Both the position numbers and the translations under genes were made by a program. Positions 27,599 through 39,433 of a stretch of DNA of 64,000 nucleotides are shown piece by piece. The notes under the pieces are model-generated. The model did not search any database. It had not been told where the DNA came from and worked only from the letters and a program-made list of their open reading frames with translations. The DNA comes from Deinococcus frigens DSM 12807 (GTDB taxonomy: Bacteria; Deinococcota; Deinococci; Deinococcales; Deinococcaceae). Numbering within the stretch: position 1 is the stretch's first letter; each line of letters starts with the position of its first letter. Location of the stretch: contig NZ_JNIW01000004.1 in NCBI RefSeq assembly GCF_000701425.1, forward strand, positions 61,040-125,039. Direction: 5' to 3'.

Positions 27599-29083
27599 AT
27601 GTCTGCGCCCTCTCCAACCCAGTCCCATCAACTGCCCCCCGGTTTCATCTCTGCCGACGATGTGTTGCACGACCGCCTGAGCGCCCTGGACACCCGGCGG
27701 CTGGAGCTGGAATACGGCAATGCCGAGCTGCTGTACGGACTGGGCATCCTGGGCGTGGCCGGGCCGTTTGCGCGGGTGACGCCCTGGGAGCTGGAGGACG
27801 AGGACGGCGTGCGCCGCATCAACGCCAGCGGGTACGCCGCCACCCCCTTTGGCGAGATGCCCCCGGTGTTGACCGGGTTTCTGCACGAGTTCCTCGATCA
27901 CAACCGTTCGATGGGCCTGCCGCAGCAGTCCAGCGCCCCGTGGCGCGCGGCCCTGGAAGCCAACCTGATTCGCCTGGTGGCCCGCGAATTGCCCAGCCAC
28001 GCCGATTCCCAGGTCTTTTTCTGCTCCAGCGGCACCGAGGCGGTGGAGGGCGCGCTCAAGTTTGCCAAGGCGTTCCGGCCCGCCTCCCAGTTCCAGATCT
28101 CCTTCGGCAGCGCCTATCACGGCAAGACACTGGGCAGCCTGAGCCTGACGCCCAACCCGGAATACCAGGACATCTTCCGCCCGCTGGTGCCGGGGGCGCT
28201 GACCGTGCCATACGGCGATCTGGACGCGCTCAAGGCGCTGGTCCGGCGTGTCGGCCCGGACAAGATCACCTGCGTGATCGTGGAACCCATTCAGGGCGAG
28301 GGCGGCGTCAATATTCCCCCGCCAGGTTTCCTGAGCGGTCTGGGCGAATACTGCCGGGGGCACGGCATCGTGGTCATCGCGGACGAGATTCAGACCGGGC
28401 TGGGGCGCACCGGCCACTGGTTCGAATCGGCATCTCAGGGGCTGGACCCCGACATCATCACCCTGGCCAAGCCGCTGGGCGGCGGCCTGACGGCGGTGGG
28501 CGCGACGATTGCCCGTCACGACATCTACAAAAAGATGCTGGGCGGCCTGAGCAGCAAGCGCCACAGCAACACCTTCGGCGGCGGCGCGCTGGCGATGGCG
28601 GTGGGATTAAAGTCGCTGGAATACCTGATCGAGAATGACCTGCCCGCCCGCAGTCTGGAACTGGGCCGGGTGGGGCTGGAACGGCTGCGCGCCACCCAGC
28701 TCCAGTATCCCCGCCTGCTGCAAGAGGTGCGCGGCCAGGGCTTGCTGCTGGCGATGCAGTTCCAGCCGCTGCTGGGTGTGCCGCTGCCCGGCGTCCTCAA
28801 GGAACTGGTCTTCGAGGCCACCGCCCTGCTGGCCCTGCGTGAGCTGCACAGGGGCGGCGTGATGGCAAACCTGAGCCTGAGCAGCAAGCGCACGGTGCGC
28901 CTGACCCCCGCGCTGGACATGCCCCGTGACCTGTTCGGCACCATGTTTGACCGGGTGGACGCCTTCGCAAAGCGCCGCCCGGTGTCGCGGGAACTGCTGA
29001 CCGGCACGCCGCCCGTATTGATCGCCAAACTCGCCAAATTTGCCGCCAGCAAGCCCAAGAAACGCACGCCCAGCGACGGGTGA
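27599..29083 (+). CDS. Class III PLP aminotransferase
   Basis: 494 residues of the ornithine/acetylornithine aminotransferase class. Features: [56 protein letters not shown] and the PLP lysine in [11 protein letters not shown]. The N-terminal 70 residues are an extra domain beyond the minimal OAT fold. Substrate (omega-amino acid such as ornithine, putrescine or lysine) not resolvable by eye. Leaderless: TACACT at 27586-27591, 7 nt before ATG 27599. It overlaps the next gene. Confidence 0.88.
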   Translation: MSAPSPTQSHQLPPGFISADDVLHDRLSALDTRRLELEYGNAELLYGLGILGVAGPFARVTPWELEDEDGVRRINASGYAATPFGEMPPVLTGFLHEFLDHNRSMGLPQQSSAPWRAALEANLIRLVARELPSHADSQVFFCSSGTEAVEGALKFAKAFRPASQFQISFGSAYHGKTLGSLSLTPNPEYQDIFRPLVPGALTVPYGDLDALKALVRRVGPDKITCVIVEPIQGEGGVNIPPPGFLSGLGEYCRGHGIVVIADEIQTGLGRTGHWFESASQGLDPDIITLAKPLGGGLTAVGATIARHDIYKKMLGGLSSKRHSNTFGGGALAMAVGLKSLEYLIENDLPARSLELGRVGLERLRATQLQYPRLLQEVRGQGLLLAMQFQPLLGVPLPGVLKELVFEATALLALRELHRGGVMANLSLSSKRTVRLTPALDMPRDLFGTMFDRVDAFAKRRPVSRELLTGTPPVLIAKLAKFAASKPKKRTPSDG

Positions 29084-29808
29084 ACATGAATGCGCTGCCC
29101 GTCCAAGCGCCCGACTTTGAAGCTGTTCAGGCGGGCTATGACCGGATGTGGGCCACCGGTCAGCCGGAGATCGCGCGCAATGGTGTGGTGGCCGATCCCG
29201 TGCCTGATGCGGACGCGGGCAGCACCCGCTGGGGCATCAGCGTCATCGCCGGCTTCGATGCTGATTTTGCGTCCAGCTTGCTGGCGCTCGTGGATGAGGT
29301 ACGGCCTCTATGCGGCGAGAACCACACCTTCTATGACGCCAGCAATCTGCACACCACCATTCGCGCCTGCGAGTTCTACAGGGCCGAGGTGGGCGAGCAT
29401 GGTGCCCGCGTGGGGGTCTACCGAGACCTGCTAGGCCAACTGTGCCGACGCTCCGGGCCGTTTGAGGTGACTTACGCGGGCCTGAACGGCAACCACACGG
29501 GCATCATCGCGCAGGGGTACGCCATGGGCGGTCTGCGTGAGTTCCGCCGTGAACTTCACCGTCAGCTCGCCGAAAAAGGACTTCACCACGGCCCGGAAGC
29601 TGAGGAAGTGCGGCGCACCACACACAGCAGTCTGGTGGTGTTCGGCGGTCCACTGGGGCAGTCCGGGGCGGTCTCCGACTGGCTGGCTGAACGGCGCACG
29701 TTGTCCACCGGTTCGGCCCGCCTCTCCCGCCTGAGTCTGGTGAGGTACCGGCGCAGTCAGTCCGGCGTCGAATGTATCCCGCTGGCCGGGTTTGACCTCA
29801 TGCGGTGA
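29080..29808 (+). CDS. 2H phosphoesterase-like protein
   Basis: 242 residues with two H-x-(T/S) motifs placed as in the 2H/LigT superfamily: His91-Thr-Thr93 (NLHTTIRA) and His182-Ser-Ser184 ([10 protein letters not shown]), in a duplicated alpha-beta layout. Relatives are 2'-5' RNA ligases/cyclic phosphodiesterases. GTG 29080 overlaps the aminotransferase stop (GTGA); an ATG at 29086 is also possible. The coupling with an aminotransferase is unusual and offers no direct functional clue. Confidence 0.72.
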   Translation: MNMNALPVQAPDFEAVQAGYDRMWATGQPEIARNGVVADPVPDADAGSTRWGISVIAGFDADFASSLLALVDEVRPLCGENHTFYDASNLHTTIRACEFYRAEVGEHGARVGVYRDLLGQLCRRSGPFEVTYAGLNGNHTGIIAQGYAMGGLREFRRELHRQLAEKGLHHGPEAEEVRRTTHSSLVVFGGPLGQSGAVSDWLAERRTLSTGSARLSRLSLVRYRRSQSGVECIPLAGFDLMR

Positions 29809-29953
29809 ACGTAGAATGACATAGCCTTAAAGCGTGCTGGCGCATCAAATTCCGCCGTTCATCTCGCGGCCTCCTCCCACCGAAATCCTGAGCAATCCTT
29901 TAGGGAGGTGTGGCTGTTAACACCAGAAGTGTAACCCGCGCTAGGGTCCTGCC

Positions 29954-30739
29954 ATGTGGCCTTTTGGAAAAAGTACAGCGGATAGAGTCAAGGACGCCCT
30001 GAGCGAGCAGCCCCGCCTGAAAGACCTGGGCTTGCAAGTTCAGGAAAAGGGTGGCAACGTCACGGTCACCGGCATGGTCCCCAATGACCGGTATGGCAGC
30101 CTGGTCAAGGTGGTCGCCGAGGGGATCAACGGCGTCAAGTCGGTGGACACGGGCGGTCTGATCGCCCAGGAAGCGCCCCAGCAGGCGGCTCCCCAGGACG
30201 CTGGCCCCAGTGCCTCGGACAACTCGTTTACCTCAGGCCCGGCCAGCGGCACCGCAGAGATTCCGGCCAGCCCGGGGGGCAAGCCTGCGTCCGCCGCACC
30301 GGGCCTTGAGGCGGAAATCAAGGAGATGGAGGACCGCAGCAAGATCGCCAAGGCCGTTCACAAGGCCATCCGCAGCAACGGCGAGCTGAAGGACGATCCC
30401 ATCGACGTGCTGCAAAGCGGCAAGAGCGTGATCCTGCGCGGCGTGGTGGACAGCGACCACGAGCAGCGTCTGGCCGAGAAGCTGGCCCGCGAGGTGGACG
30501 GCGTGTCCGGGGTGGACATCAGCGGCCTGCGCGTGGCGGCGGGGGCCAAGGAACTGAGCCAGGAAAAGGACCAGTCCACCGGCGACACCGTGTACACCGT
30601 CAAGCCCGGCGACACCCTGGGCGCGATTGCCCAGAAGTATTACGGCGACGTGACCGAGTACAAGAAAATCGCCCACTACAACAACATCAGCGACCCCGAT
30701 CTGATCAAGGTGGGCCAGCAGATTCGCATTCCCGGCTGA
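29954..30739 (+). CDS. BON-BON-LysM protein
   Basis: 261 residues. First BON domain about 10-68 (RVKDALSEQPRLKDLGLQV), a Pro/Ala/Ser-rich linker at 70-115, second BON about 130-200 (IAKAVHKAIRSNGELKDDPI), and a C-terminal LysM at 212-260 (YTVKPGDTLGAIAQKYYGD). No signal peptide: similar to E. coli YgaU/KbpA, a cytoplasmic potassium-binding protein with BON plus LysM, but with one extra BON. Leaderless: TAGGGT at 29942-29947, 6 nt before ATG. A strong terminator follows. Confidence 0.88.
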   Translation: MWPFGKSTADRVKDALSEQPRLKDLGLQVQEKGGNVTVTGMVPNDRYGSLVKVVAEGINGVKSVDTGGLIAQEAPQQAAPQDAGPSASDNSFTSGPASGTAEIPASPGGKPASAAPGLEAEIKEMEDRSKIAKAVHKAIRSNGELKDDPIDVLQSGKSVILRGVVDSDHEQRLAEKLAREVDGVSGVDISGLRVAAGAKELSQEKDQSTGDTVYTVKPGDTLGAIAQKYYGDVTEYKKIAHYNNISDPDLIKVGQQIRIPG

Positions 30740-30756
30740 GCCGCGCTCGCACAGGA

Positions 30757-30792
30757 GGCCGCCCCTGAACCGGGGGCGGCCATTCTTTTTTC
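30757..30792 (+). terminator. Terminator of the BON-LysM gene
   Basis: GGCCGCCCC-TGAACC-GGGGGCGGCC stem followed by ATTCTTTTTTCC. Confidence 0.85.
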
Positions 30793-30798
30793 CCATCA

Positions 30799-30816
30799 TT
30801 ATCATTTCCTGATATC
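30799..30816. promoter_or_regulatory. Candidate PadR operator
   Basis: TATCA-TTTCC-TGATA inverted repeat in the short AT-rich region just upstream of the PadR operon. PadR proteins usually autoregulate through such palindromes. Confidence 0.4.
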
Positions 30817-30841
30817 AGAGACTGAGAGTGGAGGTGGAGTG

Positions 30842-31159
30842 ATGGACGTGAATCTCTTCAAGGGCAACCTGGAGCTGATCCTGCTGAGCGTGCTGGAGCG
30901 CGATGGCGGCTACGGGCAGGACATCGCCAAGCGGGTGGACGCGCTGACCGGGGGGCAGATTCGGCTGAACGCCGGGAGCCTGTACCCGGCTTTGCACCGT
31001 CTGGAACGCGCCGGATTCCTGAGTGCGGCAGGGACCCAGCCCGCGCGCGGCGGGCCGCCGGTCAGGACCTACCTGCTGACCGAGGCGGGCCGCGCCGAGT
31101 TGATCCGCCGCCGCGAGGGCTACGCCGCGTTTGACCGCGCGCTCAGGACGCTGTGGTAA
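30842..31159 (+). CDS. PadR family transcriptional regulator
   Basis: 105 residues, a winged-helix PadR-S1-type protein: FKGNLELILLSVLERDGGYG, then LNAGSLYPALHRLERAGFL, then GPPVRTYLLTEAGRAEL. There is no long C-terminal domain. It likely represses its own operon (small membrane protein and signal peptidase) via the palindrome at 30799-30816. ATG 30842 is preceded by GGAGGT. The next frame begins inside its 3' end. Confidence 0.92.
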   Translation: MDVNLFKGNLELILLSVLERDGGYGQDIAKRVDALTGGQIRLNAGSLYPALHRLERAGFLSAAGTQPARGGPPVRTYLLTEAGRAELIRRREGYAAFDRALRTLW

Positions 31160-31506
31160 ATCAGGACGCTGTGGTGAAGACGCCGCGTTCCGTTGAAACT
31201 TACCTGGACCACGCTGTTTGCCTGCTGCCCCGACAGGTACGCCGGACCGTGCGGGCCGAACTGCATGCCAACCTGTACCAGACCATGCTCGATGCCCACC
31301 TGGACGGTCTAGTGGAGGCGGACGCCTGGGCCGCCGCCCTGCGCGCACAGGGTTCGCCGTGGTGGCTGGCCCTGAATCTGGCGCGGGTATACACGCTGGG
31401 AGCGGCGCTCCGCCTCCTGCTCGTCGGTCTGGCGCTGGGCGGGGTGGCCTACGCAGTGGGCGCGGAAACGCACGCCACGTCCAGCGCTCAGGAGCTGCGG
31501 CCATGA
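31153..31506 (+). CDS. Small membrane protein of the PadR operon (permease-prefix/HAAS-like)
   Basis: 117 residues. N-terminal helical region SVETYLDHAVCLLPRQVRRT, then VRAELHANLYQTMLDAHLDG, then AAALRAQGSPWWLALN resembles the HAAS/permease-prefix domain often found next to PadR regulators. One C-terminal TM (ALRLLLVGLALGGVAYAVGA). GTG 31153 overlaps the PadR stop, and its own stop overlaps the signal peptidase ATG (ATGA), showing a tightly coupled operon. Confidence 0.78.
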   Translation: MVNQDAVVKTPRSVETYLDHAVCLLPRQVRRTVRAELHANLYQTMLDAHLDGLVEADAWAAALRAQGSPWWLALNLARVYTLGAALRLLLVGLALGGVAYAVGAETHATSSAQELRP

Positions 31507-32240
31507 ACACCCGGCTGCTGGGGCTGTGGCGCGGGTGGGGTTCGCCCGCCGTCTTTGCGCTGCTGATCACACAGTTTGGCGCGAGTTCGGTGGGGGTGGA
31601 CGGGGCCAGCATGCTGCCCGCGCTGCGCCACGGCGAACGCCTGCTGTTGCCCACCGCCGAGGGCTGGGCGCACCGGCTGGGGCTGCGTTGGCTGGGTCTG
31701 GGTGAATACCGCCGGGGCGACATCGTGGTCTTCAAACCGCCGCGCGAGGCGGCGTACGAATGGCGCAACACCTACCGGGGGCTACCGCTGCCGTGGCGCT
31801 ACCGCCCGTCTCTGGTCAAGCGTGTGGTGGGCGTGCCGGGCGATACGGTCAGCGTCCGCGCCGGACAGGTCCGGGTCAACGGCCAGCCGCTGGCAGAGAC
31901 GGCCACCCACACCTACTGGAATGCTTTTTGCCCCGACACCGACAGCTCCCTCGCCACCAGCGTCGCGGCCTCACCGTCTCGGACAGATCTGACCGAGGTG
32001 ATGGTCCCGCCGAATCACTACTTCGTGATGGGCGACAACCGCAGCCCTGGCGGCAGCCTGGACAGCCGCGTGTTCGGGCCGGTGGACGTGCAGGACATCT
32101 CGGCCCGCGCGGTGGCAAGCGTCTGGCCGCTGATTCGCCACACGGATTCTATCCCACCCTGCGACTCTGGACCGCGTCCCGAACAGCGCGTGAAATTTGG
32201 CGGCCCGAAGGAATGGAATCCGCGTTTGCTGCTGCCCTGA
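31503..32240 (+). CDS. lepB: Signal peptidase I (S26)
   Basis: 245 residues. N-terminal TM-like segment (about 14-30), catalytic Ser36 in GASMLP, general base Lys106 in LVKRVVGVPGD, box E NHYFVMGDNRSPGGSLDSR. This leader peptidase cleaves signal peptides on the outer face of the membrane. The insert between Ser and Lys is long but within family range. As the third gene of a PadR-controlled operon it may be an inducible, dedicated peptidase and not the housekeeping one. Confidence 0.92.
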   Translation: MNTRLLGLWRGWGSPAVFALLITQFGASSVGVDGASMLPALRHGERLLLPTAEGWAHRLGLRWLGLGEYRRGDIVVFKPPREAAYEWRNTYRGLPLPWRYRPSLVKRVVGVPGDTVSVRAGQVRVNGQPLAETATHTYWNAFCPDTDSSLATSVAASPSRTDLTEVMVPPNHYFVMGDNRSPGGSLDSRVFGPVDVQDISARAVASVWPLIRHTDSIPPCDSGPRPEQRVKFGGPKEWNPRLLLP

Positions 32241-32277
32241 ACCATCCAGTCTCGGCGCTCTGCCTCATGCTGCAATC

Positions 32278-32967
32278 ATGTTCATCCCCGCTGCCGACGG
32301 CATCCCCCTTCACCTGACCCGCCTGAACGCGGGGCCGCCGCTGTTGCTGCTGTCTGGCGGGCCAGGGTATGACCCTTATCTGAAGCCAGTGGCGAAGCTG
32401 CTGCCCGATGTTGAGGGCCTGTTGCTGGCCGCGCGGGGAACCGGACAGAGCGGAGGCGGCGCGCATGGTCTGGATGCGGCCATTGCCGATCTGGAAACCG
32501 TGCGTGAGGCGCTGGGCCTGGAGCAGTGGGGCGTGCTGGGCCATTCCTGGGGCGCGGCCCTGGGGTTGGCCTACGCGCTGGCGCACCCTGAACGAGTTTC
32601 CCACTTGATCAGTTTCGCTGGAACCGGCATTCAGCATGACCAGGACTGGAAGGCTGCCTACGAGGCCAGCAAGGATGCAGAGCTGCCGCTGGACATTCCA
32701 TACAGTCCCGAAGTCCACCGCGCCCTGCTGGCCGACTGGCGGCGCTGGATCAAGTTGCCCGATCTGCTGCTCCATCTCTTGCGGCTGCCGGTAAAGACGA
32801 CGTTCCTGCACTCTGGGGCCGACATCCGCCCTGGCTGGCCTGCCGCGCAACTGGCCTCGCTGCTGCCCGCTGCCGAATGGCGCGAGTTGCCCGGCGCACC
32901 ACACCACGCCTGGCTGACGCACGCGCCGGAGCTGGAACAGGCGCTGCGGGGAATTCTGACGTTCTGA
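32278..32967 (+). CDS. Alpha/beta hydrolase (proline iminopeptidase-like)
   Basis: 229 residues. Oxyanion-region motif SGGPGYDP resembles HGGPG of prolyl aminopeptidases. Nucleophile Ser in GHSWGAAL, Asp probably in HSGADIRPG, His in GAPHHAWL. A small cap region lies between. Start ATG 32278, which gives MFIPAADGIPLHL. Cytoplasmic. Substrate unresolved: N-terminal proline peptides or an ester. Confidence 0.83.
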   Translation: MFIPAADGIPLHLTRLNAGPPLLLLSGGPGYDPYLKPVAKLLPDVEGLLLAARGTGQSGGGAHGLDAAIADLETVREALGLEQWGVLGHSWGAALGLAYALAHPERVSHLISFAGTGIQHDQDWKAAYEASKDAELPLDIPYSPEVHRALLADWRRWIKLPDLLLHLLRLPVKTTFLHSGADIRPGWPAAQLASLLPAAEWRELPGAPHHAWLTHAPELEQALRGILTF

Positions 32968-33026
32968 CCGGGTGCTTCCCCCTTTCGGCGGACGCCCTTG
33001 TGGCCCGCCCGGCGTACCCTCGTCGC

Positions 33027-34771
<1,745 letters not shown>

Positions 34772-34775
<4 letters not shown>

Positions 34776-35794
34776 CCGTCAGCCCCGGCAGCCGGCCCCT
34801 GACCTCGGTGCTGTCGCGGATGGCGCTGGGTCTGCTGATCGCTGCTGCTGGCGCGCTGCTGACCTGGCAAGGGGCGACGGTCAGGCCGACGCCCGGCATG
34901 GGAGCCGAGACCACGCCGGTCCGCGTGGCGCTCGACGGCCCACAGCCGGGCGATCTGGCACGCAGCGCTACTCTGAAGATCGACGGGGACCGCACCAACC
35001 TGACTCTGGGGCCGCTGCCCGCCGGAAGCGCCTTGGCGGTGGGGGGACAGGTCACGCACCGCCTGCGCAATCCGGTGCAGGTCAGCGTCAGCCGTGCGGG
35101 CAACCAGCTTGACTTTGGCCTGACCCTGCGGGTGCAGTCGCTGGAGCGGCCCGGCGTCACCGTCGCCTACCCCGAACCGGTGCAGCACGTCATTGACCTG
35201 AAGGCCACCCGCAGCATTCCCCTGACCCTGAGCGCGCGCACGGTGGGCGGCAACCAGACGCTGGACCTCTCACCGCTGCGCCTGCGGGCGCTGAATGTCC
35301 GCAGCGTCAGCGGTGATCTGAGTGTCACGCTGCCCGCACGGGCCGGTGGACCGTTTGCCCTGGTCAGTACCTCTGGCGACATCGCCGTGACCGCCCCACC
35401 CGGCGCGGCCCCCGAGGCCGTGCGCGTCAACACGGTCAGCGGTGACCTGAGACTGAATCTGGCCGGGGCCAGGACCGGCACGCTGGGAGCCGGGACCACG
35501 GGCGGCAACGTGACTCTGACCCTGCCCGCCACCTTCTCGCGGGGCACCTTGACCACGGCCAGCGGCGAAGTGACGGCCACGGCCCCAGCGGGCACGCGCG
35601 GCAACCTGGACATCCGCACCCAGAGCGGCGAGGTGACGTTGCGCGCCGCCCCCGGCCTCAAATTGCGGGTCCGGTTCACGGACCGCGACACCCTGACCCT
35701 CCCCGCCGGTCAGCCATCCGCCGATGCCCCCGAGCTGGACGTGTTCATCGACGCGCCGGGCGACAATTTCGCCCTCGAATTTCTCTCTGAGTAA
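34772..35794 (+). CDS. DUF4097-type surface/adhesin-like protein
   Basis: 340 residues. One N-terminal TM or signal anchor (ALGLLIAAAGALLTW), then a beta-rich extracytoplasmic region. The second half is a DUF4097-like beta solenoid with repeated SGDLxVT/SGE units (VRSVSGDLSVTLP, VSTSGDIAVTAP, VNTVSGDLRLNL, TASGEVTATAP, TQSGEVTLRA). Located between kinase and response regulator, it may present or modulate the envelope signal, like LiaF in Firmicutes. GTG 34772 overlaps the kinase stop. Confidence 0.85.
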
Positions 35795-35816
35795 CCTGCC
35801 CCCAGGAGGCCCACCC

Positions 35817-36485
<669 letters not shown>

Positions 36486-36494
36486 TCTGGAGAT

Positions 36495-37379
36495 ATGTCG
36501 TCGCTCATTACCGAAGACGTTCCTCGATTCTGGCAGGCATTTGACCAGATTGACGCGCCAGATGCTGAGGCGCAAATTCAACGCCTCTATCTGGACCCAG
36601 GCAGCCCAGGCTTACGCGCCTTTGTACTGGAGCGGATTGCTTCCGCCGCCGAGCTTCTCGCCGTGTTGCGCTCGCGCCGGGCTTTTTACGCCAGCATCCG
36701 TGAATGCTCACTGGCAACGGCTGGCGCTCTGCATTCCCGGCTGGAACATCTTTCGGAGCGGCTGGCCGAAGTGCTTCCAGGCTATCTAAGCAACGACATT
36801 TTTGTCGTGATCGGGGCGCTGAACAGCGGCGGCACGATGGGCCACGAAGAGGGGCGGACATTCGCTGTAATCGGCCTGGAGTTTTTCTGCGCTGGCCCAA
36901 AAACTGCAACCACCGAACTGAACGCCTGGGAGCGTTCAGTTCTGATGCCTCCAGATATTTTGCCCGCCATTGCCGCCCATGAACTGATCCACACGTTTCA
37001 GCCCCATGACTCGGTGCCGGAACACAGGCGCACTTTGCTGCTGTACTGCCTGGCTGAAGGGGCGGCGGAATACCTGGGCGAACTGGTCAGCGGTGAGGTC
37101 ATCAACCGCCGAATCTGTGGGTACGGCTTGGCCTATGAGGAAGAGCTGAAAGCGCGTTTCCTGTGTGATATCGCTTCGAGTGTCGGGCCAGAGGGCTGGC
37201 TCTATCAAGGCAACCAAGCCAAAGACGAACCCGCCGACCTGGGCTATTTCATCGGTGGGCGGATCATGCGTGCTTATCACGAGCAGCACCGCGACAAGCC
37301 CGATTTAATCTACGATTTGCTCGATTTCGCCCTGCGGGAACCCGAGGAGTTTACGCGTCTGAGCGGCTACTTCGACTGA
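36495..37379 (+). CDS. DUF2268-like putative zinc protease
   Basis: 294 residues with a zincin motif: His162-Glu163-x-x-His166 (AAHELIHTFQP) and downstream EGAAEYLGELVSG that supplies a third ligand. This is the DUF2268 layout, a predicted Zn-dependent protease with unknown substrate. No signal peptide. TAATCT at 36483-36488 is 6 nt before ATG; GGAG is also present in that gap. It starts 9 nt after the response regulator and may be read through from it. Confidence 0.8.
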   Translation: MSSLITEDVPRFWQAFDQIDAPDAEAQIQRLYLDPGSPGLRAFVLERIASAAELLAVLRSRRAFYASIRECSLATAGALHSRLEHLSERLAEVLPGYLSNDIFVVIGALNSGGTMGHEEGRTFAVIGLEFFCAGPKTATTELNAWERSVLMPPDILPAIAAHELIHTFQPHDSVPEHRRTLLLYCLAEGAAEYLGELVSGEVINRRICGYGLAYEEELKARFLCDIASSVGPEGWLYQGNQAKDEPADLGYFIGGRIMRAYHEQHRDKPDLIYDLLDFALREPEEFTRLSGYFD

Positions 37380-37388
37380 GGATGGTTT

Positions 37389-38206
<818 letters not shown>

Positions 38207-38210
<4 letters not shown>

Positions 38211-39226
38211 CTTGCCACCTCCTGCCCGCGCAAGTCGTGGGTCAGGCCAAAGTTGTCGCGGTAGAGGGTCTGGATGGCGTCGTATTCGTCGTTCCCCAGC
38301 GGTCTGGCATCGAAGGCAGCGACATATTCTTTCAGTCCCTTTTCGTCGTAAATGTTGGGCAGGATGCTTGCCATCACCTTCGAGTGCAGCGCGAACTGAA
38401 TGGCGAGTTGACCGATGGTGCGGCCACCGACAAACTGCTGCAAGTCCTCCACCTTCTTGAGGCCGTCTTCCATCCACGCCTTTTTCTTCGCGTTGGTGGT
38501 CATGCGCCAGTTGCGGTGATCGCCCGGCTCGAACTCGGTGTCTTTGGTCATGTAACCCTCCAGCAGCCCGGAGGCGTGCGGCACGCGGGCCACGATGCTC
38601 ACGCCCGCCTCCCCGGCCACCGGCAGAATCGCCTCGCCCAGCACCTGTTCCAGCAGGTTGTAGATGATCTGGGTGGGCGCACGGCGGTCCCGCACGGTGG
38701 CGATCCCTTCTTCGATCTGCCGCTCGTTTAAAGCTGGCCCCAGCGCCGTGCCGTAAGCGCGGATCAGGCCCTCGCCTTTCAATTTATCCAGCTCGGCCCA
38801 CAGGTCATCGTTCTGAATGGCGTCCACGCGCGGATTGTGGAGCTGGTAGAAGTCGATGTAGTCGGTCCCCAGCCGTTTCAGGCTGCCCTCCAGCGCCCTG
38901 CGGAGGTAGGCGGGAGACCAGTCGTGTGGGCGTTCCTGCTGCCCCGGACGGTCCGGATTGTTATAGATGTCGTAGCCGAACTTGGTTCCGATCACGATCT
39001 TCTCGCGCACGTCGCCCAGGGCTTCGCGCTGCATTTCCTCGGCGCGGCCCGAGGCGTAGGTGTCGGCATTGTCGAAAAAGGTCACGCCCGAGTCGTAGGC
39101 CTCGCGCAGCAGCCGCTTGCCCACGCCCTCGTCCTTGACGCCCCACCACGTCGTGCCCACCGTCCACACGCCAAAGCCCACAGCGCTGACCGTCAGGTTC
39201 GTTCCTTTTAACTCGCGGTATTCCAT
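38207..39226 (-). CDS. Aldo/keto reductase
   Basis: 339 residues. Tetrad: Asp and Tyr in [17 protein letters not shown], Lys in [10 protein letters not shown], His in [10 protein letters not shown]. The C-terminus binds NADP ([17 protein letters not shown]). This subfamily is frequently encoded next to hemQ in Deinococcus-type genomes as far as the context here suggests. ATG 39226 ([11 protein letters not shown]) is the natural start. It is translationally coupled to hemQ. Confidence 0.88.
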
Positions 39227-39433
39227 GCCCTGCACTCTTCCACTGTGTGCGGGGGAAGGATGACCCCGAACGAGCGGTCAGGCCGGGCGAGGGCGCACGA
39301 ACTTCAGGGCCAGTCTCATGAACATCAGCTTTATGTTTAATCATTCTAAATGTAAGAGCGGTGTCATACTGCGGCATCTACTTCGCATCCATGTTTGGAA
39401 ATTTCGTATATCGCCCGCTTGACCTGGAGACCT

